This document shows, piece after piece, positions 54,591 to 64,000 of a stretch of DNA of 64,000 nt. Below the pieces are notes generated by a model. It made no database searches, was not told the DNA's origin, and saw only the letters and a program-made list of their open reading frames with translations. The stretch covers positions 62,001-126,000 of the forward strand of contig CANTFL010000137.1 of NCBI GenBank assembly GCA_947650285.1, given 5' to 3'. This DNA comes from Hyaloperonospora brassicae (taxonomy: Eukaryota; Oomycota; Peronosporomycetes; Peronosporales; Peronosporaceae). The position numbers and the translations under genes are program-made. Position 1 is the first letter of the stretch; each line of letters opens with the position of its first letter.

Positions 54591-55009
54591 TGTAACAAGG
54601 TATCCTAAAATAGTAGTATAATCATGAAAAAATGATAATAAAGAACATTATCACCATTATCACTGAATACAGTGGTATTGGTGAGATAATCCTAGGGTCT
54701 TTTTATTAATTATTATTGCGTTTATATTAACCCACTAATCGCTGCTGGCGAGCGCAATGTGTAGTCAGTAGACATTATCATATATTGTGCTATATATAAT
54801 AAAGTCAGGTCAAAATGGAGCAACAGAGTTAATGGACTTGATTGTATTAAATAACAACTTTAATTTTCCTACAACTAGAGCCTTACTTTAGTTAATCATT
54901 CTTCCTCTGCGTAGTGCTTACACCTACTAGGGAACTGACCTTCACTGTTTTTAGAGAGCATTGGATCCGTACTAGTAGTCCAGTAAGCAGCTGCTGATGC
55001 CTCATTACA
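54591..55009 (+). repeat. LTR of element D (5' LTR, decayed)
   Basis: TGTAACAAGG...CTCATTACA, related to the B-family LTR in inverted orientation (shared blocks such as CCACTAATCGCTGCTGG). Some hairpins are still visible, e.g. GATAATAAAGAACATTATC and TTATCAC...GTGATA-like pairs near 54640-54690. Confidence 0.75.
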
Positions 55010-55059
55010 CCTGGTAGCACTTTGTAGTCCGTCCATGGACCACAAGTCCATCGCCTGAC

Positions 55060-56640
55060 ATGAACATGTGGGACGATGAAGAAGGCGACATCTCATGAAA
55101 CTTGTAACAGCTACTCCTATTTATGCGATATATAATGAAGTACGGCCGGAAAAATTCGTTTGACCGTGGGAGAAGAATCTGTCTAGGCCTTGCTATCCTC
55201 ATGGAATAGAGACCAACTAAAATCATTTATCTGCAAGTTCTTGCAAGGATAACGTGATGCTTTTCGAGCGGAGGTCACCATTTTGCGACGACAGGATAAC
55301 CAGCGGAATAATTGCTGTGGCATCAACAGTATCGGTTCGCGGAGTCGACGCTCACGCATCGACGGAAGCCTCTAAAGTAAAAGAAATTTAGGTAACGGGG
55401 ATTCGAGGAAGACTTCCTATTAAGATAGCTCGTCGAATAAGAAGGTGCCATTGTAGCCCGTCGCATCAACGATGAGCTAATACAAGTTGCATTCGCTCAG
55501 TCATTATTGGAAGAGCGTACCATAAATTGGGCTCTGAATATTAATTTGCACTACCCAGATGTGTTTGGCTCACTAAGGACCTCGAAGTGCCTGCTCAGCA
55601 AAACGTTTTAGCCGCTCAGGGCAGATTTTTGGATTCTATCATGTCTTCTTTAACTCATACATGTCAAACGTGATGCTCACGCTTACTCCTAACATGGACG
55701 TTACCTTGCAAGCTGCTTCGTAGCGATCTATTGCGAGTGAAACTGTGCTGACAACCCTATTATTTTAAAGGTTTGTCGATGGTTGTGTCAGGGACCGCCT
55801 GTACTACGGAAAGCTAATGACACTCTTAGAAGCGATTATATTGAGGCGCAGAAAGACTTTGGTGTAATACAGGCTAAACCTACAATACATTCATATCGTC
55901 CACAGAGACGTCCAGCGATCGAAGGTTCAGAGCCTGTGGACCTCCCTTATGTAGAGGTCGACATTCCTCGCCCTTCGGACTTCAATCAATTGTATAGATG
56001 CTATCTATACCACAAGCTAGGACACTACGCATATGAATGTAGTGTCATCTGCTCAGTAATTCGCGTTTTTAAGCGTATTTCCCGTCCGCCAGCTGGGAAA
56101 GGTGGGGGACGGGGATCCGACGCTGTATCGAAGCCACAACAGAGAGGCGAACAACCAAAAAGTGGCAGGGCTAGTAGTGGCGAAACCCTCTAATGATCCA
56201 GCAATATCAAGAAATTTTGCATTCATCTTGACGAAGTTTACTTCCGATACACAATGACTGTGTATTTCTACACTTGGTGATGAGGATCACATCACAACTT
56301 ACCGTTAAAATTGACAAAGAACGTGTTACTTCGCGCCCTAGTTGACTGATAGGCGTCGAAGGGTTTTGTATATCGCATCATTCCCTTTCTTCTTTATACT
56401 TTCGAATTATGCTGTTACGTAAAATTATTGATATGCAATTATGCCATGCTATTATTCGATAAGGAAAACATCGAAAGGAAACGAAATCAAAATCGAAATA
56501 TCATATATCGCAACCACTGCTAATACGAGGAAAGCTCAGCTTTGTTGAACGAGACATCCATCCGACGAAAATGACGGTTTGCATAGCGACAGAAGAATTG
56601 ATTAACAAGAGTAAGAGTGCAGTCGTAATTCTCATAACGT
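55060..56640 (+). pseudogene. gag and protease start of element D (broken)
   Basis: Starts MNMWDDEEGD at 55060, close to MNMLDEEDTF in C, then a stop within 15 codons. Later pieces include EPVDLPYVE and a damaged zinc knuckle RCYLYHKLGHYAYEC in which the second Cys is Tyr (55783-56193). The protease region near 56530-56610 reads KLSFVERDIHPTKMTVCIAT, aligning with KFVERDIPLTRMTVRFAT in C. Confidence 0.75.
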
Positions 56641-56699
56641 TAGGAGACTTATATTGTGATGGTGAAATTCAGTGACAAACTCCTATGTTTCATAATTTT

Positions 56700-56860
56700 T
56701 CTATGATACCGGTGGTCGTCGAATTGGGGGTCGTCAAACTTGAGGAGTCGAAGTCGAGGTCGATGAACTAGGCTCATCAAATTCGAGGTCGTCGAGGTCA
56801 TTAAATGGAGGTCGTCGAATTCGAGGTCGTCGAAGTCGAGGTCGTCAAATTTAGAGCGTA
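56700..56860. repeat. Minisatellite with TCGAGGTCGTCGAA-type units
   Basis: About ten imperfect 9-18 bp units built from GAGGTCGTCGAA. On the minus strand they read as FDDLDFDDLEFDDL. It lies just past the truncated end of element D. Confidence 0.75.
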
Positions 56861-57719
56861 GTGCAGAGTGCAAGAAGCTTGACGAAGATCCATTACATTA
56901 AGTTTACGCATAAATGAAGAGTAAACAAACAGAGTACCACTCAACGGTTTAGCGATAGCAAAAGAGATGAATATATGCAGTGCAGAATTTTCTAAGTCCA
57001 AGAATCGCGTATGCCGAAGGTAATTCCCTGCGCGGGATGGATTTCAGCCTGCCATAGAACCTCGAGAGGCGTAGATTTTCGAGGTATCAACTGGTAGCGC
57101 CAATATTTGAGGAAGGCCCGGGTTGGTCAGCGCTCGCTACTAGCAAAAGAAGAAACCTCGTCGCTGACGAGCCGTTAAACCTCAGCAAATGTACCGTTGT
57201 GAGTCTCGTCAAGTGACAAGCTGGTGACACAATAGACAGCACCGCTGAAAGTTGTATCGAGCAACAAACCGGTGGACCTCAGTTGAGGGCACTGTTAATA
57301 TTCTATTCGGGCGGACACTGCGCCCGGTGAACTGTTCAAACGCGTGATGTGTCGGCCTACATGCTTTGGTTTAAATTCACATGTAGAGAGAGGGATAGAG
57401 GCTGCTGAGCTGAGGCAGGCTTCTGAATAATTTTCTGTAAAGAATTAGCAATGCAAAAGCTACAACTGAACCCGAAGTGGCGAAGTGCGTACGGATTTAC
57501 CTAACGTACCATCCCGTTTCGCCGACTACGATCGGCTTTCGCTGTTTTTGTACTTTGAAGTTTTTGTATCACAGATTCAACATACTAATATACCGCAAGT
57601 GTTGTCGCGACCCGCAAATTCTAGAGTGTGCAATTGTTTAGCAGATACCAAGCAACCAACCACGAGCGAAATGGTTACCCAATTACAACTAGCGTGCGAC
57701 GGGATCCCAGAGAATGATG
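56861..57719. other. Unassigned segment between elements D and E
   Basis: Only a 79-codon ORF (57485-57724) with no recognised domain. Confidence 0.35.
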
Positions 57720-60700
57720 GGTGATCGTCGTGCGCTGTGTCAAACCAGGCGGTAACGAAAGACACCAAGGTGAAGGTGGAAGTGAAGCAAGAACCTGGAA
57801 TCGACGAGTTCAAACGGTATGACCTGGGGGGGAGAACAAGATGGAAGAGACGGGTACGGCAGAGGGGGAGCACTTAAGGATGATGAAATATAGCGTGTGC
57901 TACACCTGGGGCGTGTGAATCACAAACAGGAGATGAAGGAGAAGCACTCTTAAGCGGTGAGATATTTGTGCAAGCTGAACAAGGAAAGGGAGATGACAAC
58001 CAACTAAGGGTTAGGTGTTAGGGACCTTCGATTGGTCATCTTTAAGATCCTGAAGAGAATCTCTACGCCCCAGGCGAAATGGACTCTCCATCCAATTTTC
58101 GAAGAGACGAGGAAGATCAAGTGTATCAAGCGGTTCGACATTGAACGGTCTACCCAAGCAAAACGGTCGGACCTCAGCACCATTATTAACCTGATTATCA
58201 CCGTTTTAAGCATTGGAGAACTCTCAGTGTACACTGTCTACCTCTTGCGCGCGATGTGGTACACGTGTCAGGTTTTGCAGTATCTCAAATAGTCGGAAGA
58301 AATCTCTAACCCACAAGTGGTTGACAAAGAGATGAAAGAATGGACATACAAACCAAGAGACGCGTTTGGAATTGATGCGACCACGGGAGTTAACTTGACG
58401 ATGCAACAGCTGTAAGGAGACGTCTCTTCGACGAAAGACAAAGCACCAAATACTATCGCGTTATAAGCCGAAAGAAAGCGATAGCGAGACTCAAGCGTGA
58501 ATAATGCTCACAGACGTGAGCAGGATGCGATGGATCCAGAGGCATTTTCTTGAGTAGAGAGATCGCCTTATGTGATGGACGTCTACTTGAAGAAGCAAAG
58601 ACCAATAACTGCTACGAATAGGAAGAATGCAAGAATGAGAAAATAATTTCGACCAGGAATCTACGACAACGACGACGATAATGATGATGAATATCGGGCT
58701 TATAAAACGCGGAAGTAATTCGACAAGCAACTGCTATCGTTTTTTTGGTTTTGATGGATCCGAGATTGAACGAGGACAAGTACTCGGGACACGGATGCAT
58801 GCCCCGATGAAAAAGATCGCCAAGTTAGAAGGAAGAAGATACCGCTCCGACGAGGATCTCGAGCAGATCAAAATGTTCAGTTAATAGATGAAAGGAACGT
58901 GCAAATTCAAGAACGACTGTCGTGAGCCATTTTTGTTGAGTCTAGGGAAGGAGGCCAAGATTAGGTACCGACAGTTTTTGAAGAAAACGAAGCGAGCATA
59001 TTAAGTTGCTTCGCAAAGCGTTTTTGGAGTACCGGTGTTCACAGTACGATCTGTCGGCAAGAGTTGGGTGTTAAAGGGGAAGCGTCAGGGTCTAAACATG
59101 TGTGCGACTTCCTCCTCCGCCTAAATGGGAATGCACCAGCAGCGCATATTTGATACGAGAAGGCTGGAGCCGAGTGTGAAGATGACGTGGAAATTCCTGG
59201 ATTGATTCTGAAGAAGATGACTTGATGGATTTCATCTACACGAAAGGACTAGGGTATATACATCGCGTGGAGCATATCATTGGTCTTCAATTTCAGGTGG
59301 AAAAGCGATTGAGGCAACGGGATTGAGTGACCAACAGTCAAATGTCCGATCCTCACAGATACGAGTCCAGAATAAATCGCCGCATAGACAGTCGAATTGA
59401 TAGTGTTTGTCGGTCAGAGAGCCGACGTAAAAGCAGAATTGATGATCCCTTATTCAATCACCAAGAAAGACTTAATGATCACCAATACGATATCGAGAAA
59501 GACGTGAAGAAAATGTGCTCGTCAGAAGAGACAGACAACTCGGCGCGAAGTACGGGTAAAGCGATACGATCACGAACATAGCCGCAATATCACTCTCGCG
59601 TAGGCGCCTAATGAAGTTTTACTGGCTGCAGTAGAAGAACTAATACATAGATAACAAACAGACCAGTATGATTCGCAAGATGAAGAAAGCGACTACAACT
59701 ACTAGAACGACTACAAATCGGATCTGACACCGATTATATGGAAGTGGGTAGAGAGGTGAACAGGAAGACTGTATCGGCGGAACGCGGCGAGCCAGTACGA
59801 TCTGGTTCAAACTCTATAAGTCGAGCGGGCGTACCAGATGATCACAATGGACAGTCCAATCAACGTGATCAAGTACCCCAGCGTCAATAATAATCCCACG
59901 CGAGAGAATGGCGAACATGGGTTCTCTGTGGTGCGTGTGGTGCATCAGGCCACGACGCTAATTTTTTACAGACGACGTTGGAAGTACTGCAAACAAGTGC
60001 ATGACGCAGGCCGTTGTTGATTGTTCACGGAGTTAGAAAGGCTTACCAAGTTCGTCAAGTCATCAATTGATCGAACTACTGTTCCTGAAGAACTCCAACA
60101 CATAGTTTTGCCTATTCATTTAATATAGGATACTCGCCGACTTTTACTGGGTCGGGAAACAACGGGCTACCACAGTCAGTGGAACCAGCAGTCGACGCGA
60201 ACTACTTGTTCCCTTTTGATGGAGACACAAGAAGTCCCAGCGATGAAGTGCATGGAAAGATAAAAGGAAAGGAGGATCAATTGGAGTCATAAGTACAGAT
60301 ATAAGATTTATCAGCCAGAGAGCGATAGCTCGGTTGGAAGCATCACTTGGCCCTCGGCGACAGATAAAACCGGAGAAGCCACTGAAGTTGTTACAAGGGG
60401 AGCGACTACGATAGCGGTCTTCCAGGAAGTTTGATCGGAGAGTGAGAACGAGAGCTTCTTTCATGAGAGCAGTAAATGATGAACGGACGAAGGTACTACT
60501 TGAAATTGAAGCATAACATCTCGACAATCGGTAGGTCGTTCGCACGAATTCTTAAACGTAAGGGTCGAATAAGTACGAACAAGCAGATAGATGTACAAGG
60601 AATTGGTACAGTCAATGTTGGGTACGACGTCAATAGATACGGTCAGGATAACCCTTGAGTCGAAGGTGGTCTATGAATTCGAAGTATGGATCTTGCCACA

Positions 60701-63411
60701 TCACGCGGGGTGAATTTATCCTCGGAACACATTTCACGATACGATCAGAAGTTGTCTAGATCTCTTCAGTTCAACGTCCATGTTACCCGACAAACCGGTT
60801 GTACCACTACTTAAGTATGCGAAAGATTTCGACGAATAGGAGTGGGACAGAGAATTCACAGGGAGATACAGCGATACCATGAGCGTTGATCAATGAGTAT
60901 CTGAGATGTTCGAGCTGCATCGTCAACAACCACCCGGATCCACGCACAAATTGAAAGTCCGTCGATTACCCGCAAAATTACCCACATTTATATACGACAG
61001 GAAAGGAAAAGCGTTGACGGTCAGATTGACCGATCGTGCACCAGGGGTAACTACATGTCCGGCACTTTTCCCGATCGTCGTGTGATGCTACACGGCACTT
61101 TACCACGAGAAGAAGGATATGTACGCGTGAACTCGTCGATGTACCGAGATTGTAAAGTGCTAGCATACGAACATGTCGTAGACAAAGAATTGTTGCGGAA
61201 AGAGTCGCGTTTGTATAAATACTGGTTGTCCCGACAACCACCGGTTTTATAACGACAAGTTTACACACTATTGCGTGCCATCCTTTGACAAGAGAAAGCG
61301 ACCACGGATACTCAATGTCAGATCAACAAGGACGGGTGTAACCCGAAGAGTTAATAGAGAGTAAAAAGACGACAAGATCAGAGCGTCTTCATGGAGCTGA
61401 GGCGAATGAACCGAATAGCCTTGATGAATGACTCGCTGATCATCATCTGAGACCTGCCATGCATGTCAATAATGACGACGAAGGCATCATAAAGACATCG
61501 AGCACCTTGGCGGCAGTCACGGCAGCGTGCACGAAGTTAGACGAAGACTTACTGTTGCTCAAGAAGTAATTATACCAGTGTGATGATAAACGGCGAGAGC
61601 AAAGTACAACACGGAGTCGAGTTGTCGAATCATTTGGGTCAATTATATTGTCCTAAATAAGAGATACCAACTCTGCCGACACGCTCGACAAACCGAACTT
61701 GTGTATCTTGGGAGAATTGTATGTGAACCCACTGACGAGGATTTATCGACTGCGCCATTACCTATGATCATACACCAAGCGAAGACACCATGGTTCATTA
61801 TGCCCGCGAGCTCACTTTTCTTCTGCACCTCATCGAACTGACCCCAACAAAGTTGGACTACGACGAAACGAATGCTATACCATTGGCCCATGAAGAGAAA
61901 CAACAATCCAAGCTGATCGCTGTGTTGAAGTTCCATGATCAGATAATGATTTCATGTGAGAATGCGTTATCGACTCTAGCGTACAGAGATAGTTTCAATT
62001 ATAACGTAAAGGACACGATCCTAATCAGCAACGGGCTCGACGTGGACCACTCCAAAGCCTGAAAAACTTGTACGAATAGCTGAAGGGATTGTTGACGGCA
62101 GGGATTTTTTAATTATTTCAGAGTCCTTGGGCCTCACTAATTTTATCTTAACTTAAAACGAATGGCGTGAACATACGTTTGTGTATTGACTTCAAAACTG
62201 TCAACGCTGTGACGGTGGGCATGGAATATGCGATGCCTTTGGTGGACGATCTATTTATAGAACTAAAAGGGTATCAACGGTTTTGCTCTCTGGAAGCTGC
62301 TTGTGGGTTTGGGTGATAATGAAGACGGAGAGAGCGAGACGTATTACGGATTTCGTGTGCTCTTTGTGGCAATGGTTGCGGATGCAATTCGGATCAGAAA
62401 AAGCTCCGATGATCTATCAGCGATTACTTGAAAACACCTTGTGGGGCTATGTTTAACCTAAAGGAGGCTGGAATGAGATTTTGGAGAGGGTACGAATTGT
62501 ACAGAAAGAAGCAGAAACAGATAATCGATGGTATCATCAGAATCGCTATCGCACTACCGACCCAAACACCCCGTCACTAGGTTCGAAGCGGATTTCTACA
62601 TTAAGACGGACCCTGACTCGGTACAACGAATGTTCAACGACCTTGAGAACAACATGTTCTTAGCAGGTGGGTCCGAAAAATCGGCACTTGCACAGGTGTT
62701 CAAGCGTTGATCGTTCGTCAATGATATTTGTATTGGTAGGCGAAGTTTTGATAACTGCTTAGGAACTCTCAATCAATTTTTAAATGATTTGCCGAGTGTC
62801 GAATACGCGTGAGTTTCACTAAGAGTATATTTACTCAACCGTGTGTTGACTTTATCTCTCACAACATTAATGCGCAGATAATCGCAGCTGATACAGAGAA
62901 TTTGGAAGTGATTGCGGAGCTTTTCTTTTCAACTTCGAAGGGAGTCATGCAAGCATATTTGGAAGATCTCAACTACTATAGCCGATTCTTTTTCAAATAT
63001 AGCCAATCTATATTGCCGTCCTCTACCTGCTGAAGGAGGATACTTTTCTGGGGTCACCGGTGCTGGTGAAAACTCACAATTCGTTTGAGCTGCTCAAACA
63101 ATCGATTGTCAAAGTGCCCTTTGTCGTCATTTTAGTAAGAAGTTGGATGTTCACGTGACGATCTTCTCAAATGAGTGGGCGCTAAGTAGTACCTAAATGC
63201 AAATCCACGCCAACAATCTGCACCCAGTTTCTTTGTGCGACCGCGTGTAAAGGAGAATGAGAAAAATTACCACCCGGCAGAACGCGAGGTACTAGCATTA
63301 CTGCAACTGATCAAGGTCGCACATACATTGCTGGTAAGGAAAAAATCACGTCTACACGAGGTAATCTACCCGGAGTCTTCACGTCTATATTGTTATACAA
63401 TCGAGCATTTA
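57720..63411 (+). mobile_element. Decayed Ty3/Gypsy element E, different lineage, 3' end lost
   Basis: Plus strand. Arg/Ser-rich gag part near 59330-59450 (RYESRINRRIDSRID). Zinc-knuckle-like WKYCKQVHDAGRC near 59968-60017. Pre-RT region at 61790-62060 (KLIAVLKFHDQIMIS). RT near 62164-62310 (RLCIDFKTVNAVT, MPLVDDLFIELKGY) and 62370-62460 (MQFGSEKAPMIYQRLLENTL). RT thumb near 62809-63033. RNase H near 63245-63330 (NEKNYHPAEREVLALLQLI). Stops and frameshifts throughout. It ends at the solo LTR at 63412 and no integrase was seen. The type resembles Gypsy families abundant in Phytophthora. The 5' boundary is approximate and no LTR was identified. Confidence 0.7.
62164..63370 (+). pseudogene. RT and RNase H remnants of element E
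   Basis: Successive blocks in changing frames: RLCIDFKTVNAVTVGMEYAM, MPLVDDLFIELKGYQRFCSL, then a FVNDICIGR block near 62715 in the position of the RT catalytic YxDD, then EVIAELFFSTSKGVMQAYLE and the RNase H segment YHPAEREVLALL. Not translatable as one protein. Confidence 0.7.
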
Positions 63412-63854
63412 TGTAACGGGGTGAGCCCGTTTCATAAAACTAATATTAATGTATCAATTTTTGGGTATTACCCATTTTGAACTCAGACAATCAAATTTAC
63501 TTGAAACAGGTGATGTTGGCAGAACATTCTTTGATGGGTTATATTTCTTTGATGGGTTGCTCCACCTGATGATTGATGTTCACGGCACATCAACCAGATC
63601 AACCACCAATCGCTGCTGGACGCGCGCAAAGGGTGGTGAGCAAGAGACCCACATAGGAGAATGGAGTTTAATTAGTGGGCTCAAGATAAAGATGGTTTAT
63701 TATAAACATAACCATATTAAATACAGGTCTACTTTTTCCCTTAGACAGAGCTTTCGAGCTCTGCCTACTTCGCTGCGCCTCCTCACGCCACGTGTACGTG
63801 ACGTCGGGTGCACGCAATCTTGCGCTTTTTAACACAAGGGCGTGCCCCGTTACA
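63412..63854 (+). repeat. Solo LTR of the A family, inverted
   Basis: 443 bp, TGTAACGGGG...CCCCGTTACA, inverted relative to 1096-1544. Shared blocks: GATGGGTTGCTCCACCTGAT and GCTCTGCCTACTTCGCTGCG. Flanks attta and ctatc do not match, so no target duplication is visible. It truncates element E. Confidence 0.85.
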
Positions 63855-64000
63855 CTATCCCCATATTAAATTAACATCCGATTAGGCTGTGTCGATACGA
63901 CGACTCTTTATTGCTCAGCTGCTATAGATACCACCTGGTCATCTACACGAAAAGACGAAGAGTACGACTCACAAAAGATGAACGTCCGTCGGTTTCCAAT
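63855..64000. repeat. Right edge with dispersed repeat
   Basis: From 63904 to the end of the window the sequence repeats 13048-13142 with few changes (ctctttattgctcagctgct...). It continues beyond the window, so the repeat is longer than 97 bp. Confidence 0.7.

Larger units (their letters stand above)
54591..56640 (+). mobile_element. Ty3/Gypsy element D, truncated relative of A/B/C
   Basis: Plus-strand orientation. LTR 54591-55009, the same primer-binding leader (CCTGGTAGCACTTTGTAGTCC, 55010-55030), then decayed gag and the start of the protease-like region. It breaks off near 56640 before RT; no second LTR was found. Confidence 0.75.

Noticed and set aside
56700..56860. CRISPR-like array
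   Set aside because: Units are short, variable and contiguous with no spacers; a minisatellite in a eukaryotic genome.

Overview
The window looks like a chromosome piece from an oomycete of the Peronosporales (Phytophthora or downy-mildew type). Evidence: a secreted protein with an EER motif behind an oomycete-type initiator, short 70-80 bp GT-AG introns in otherwise compact genes, and Ty3/Gypsy elements of the kinds that fill Phytophthora and downy-mildew genomes. I cannot name the species. All comparisons were made by eye.

Layout. 1-1095: nothing recognised. 1096-13042: old Ty3/Gypsy element A (coding on the minus strand); its right LTR was hit by a MULE DNA transposon (9108-12886, 9-bp target duplication), and the MULE later received a solo LTR (11485-11922). 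13.9-29.6 kb is a gene island: a secreted effector-like protein, an AlkB-type dioxygenase, a membrane-anchored HECT ubiquitin ligase, SEC63, a two-exon PAAT/C10orf88-like protein and a large intact BED/hAT-derived protein. 29.6-32.7 kb holds a MULE remnant and tRNA-like fragments. 32671-40422: Ty3/Gypsy element B (TSD tatct). 40769-43089: a DNA element with about 155-bp terminal inverted repeats. 43555-51535: Ty3/Gypsy element C (TSD gattg), inserted inside a second secreted-protein gene whose halves lie at 43389-43554 and 51541-51839. 54.6-63.9 kb: a decayed relative of these elements (D), a minisatellite, a very decayed Gypsy element of another lineage (E), and a solo LTR.

Most notable is the A/B/C retrotransposon group. 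Beyond gag and a pol ending in a chromodomain (minus strand), each copy carries a long ORF on the opposite strand between the 3' LTR and integrase. It is intact (534 aa) in C and degraded in B and A. The protein has a disordered acidic N-terminus, a central domain with conserved C-x6-C-x2-C-x7-H spacing, and a C-terminal coiled coil. Its 3' third overlaps, antisense, the chromodomain and integrase tail, so about 630 bp may be coding on both strands. The same elements carry a candidate -1 ribosomal frameshift signal (A AAA AAT, 5-nt spacer, 12-bp stem) with covarying stem changes, and LTRs built from runs of perfect hairpins whose stem sequences differ between families while pairing is kept. 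Element C has near-identical LTRs and a perfect TSD, an intact gag and an intact antisense ORF, but many stops and frameshifts in pol, which suggests it was mobilised in trans.
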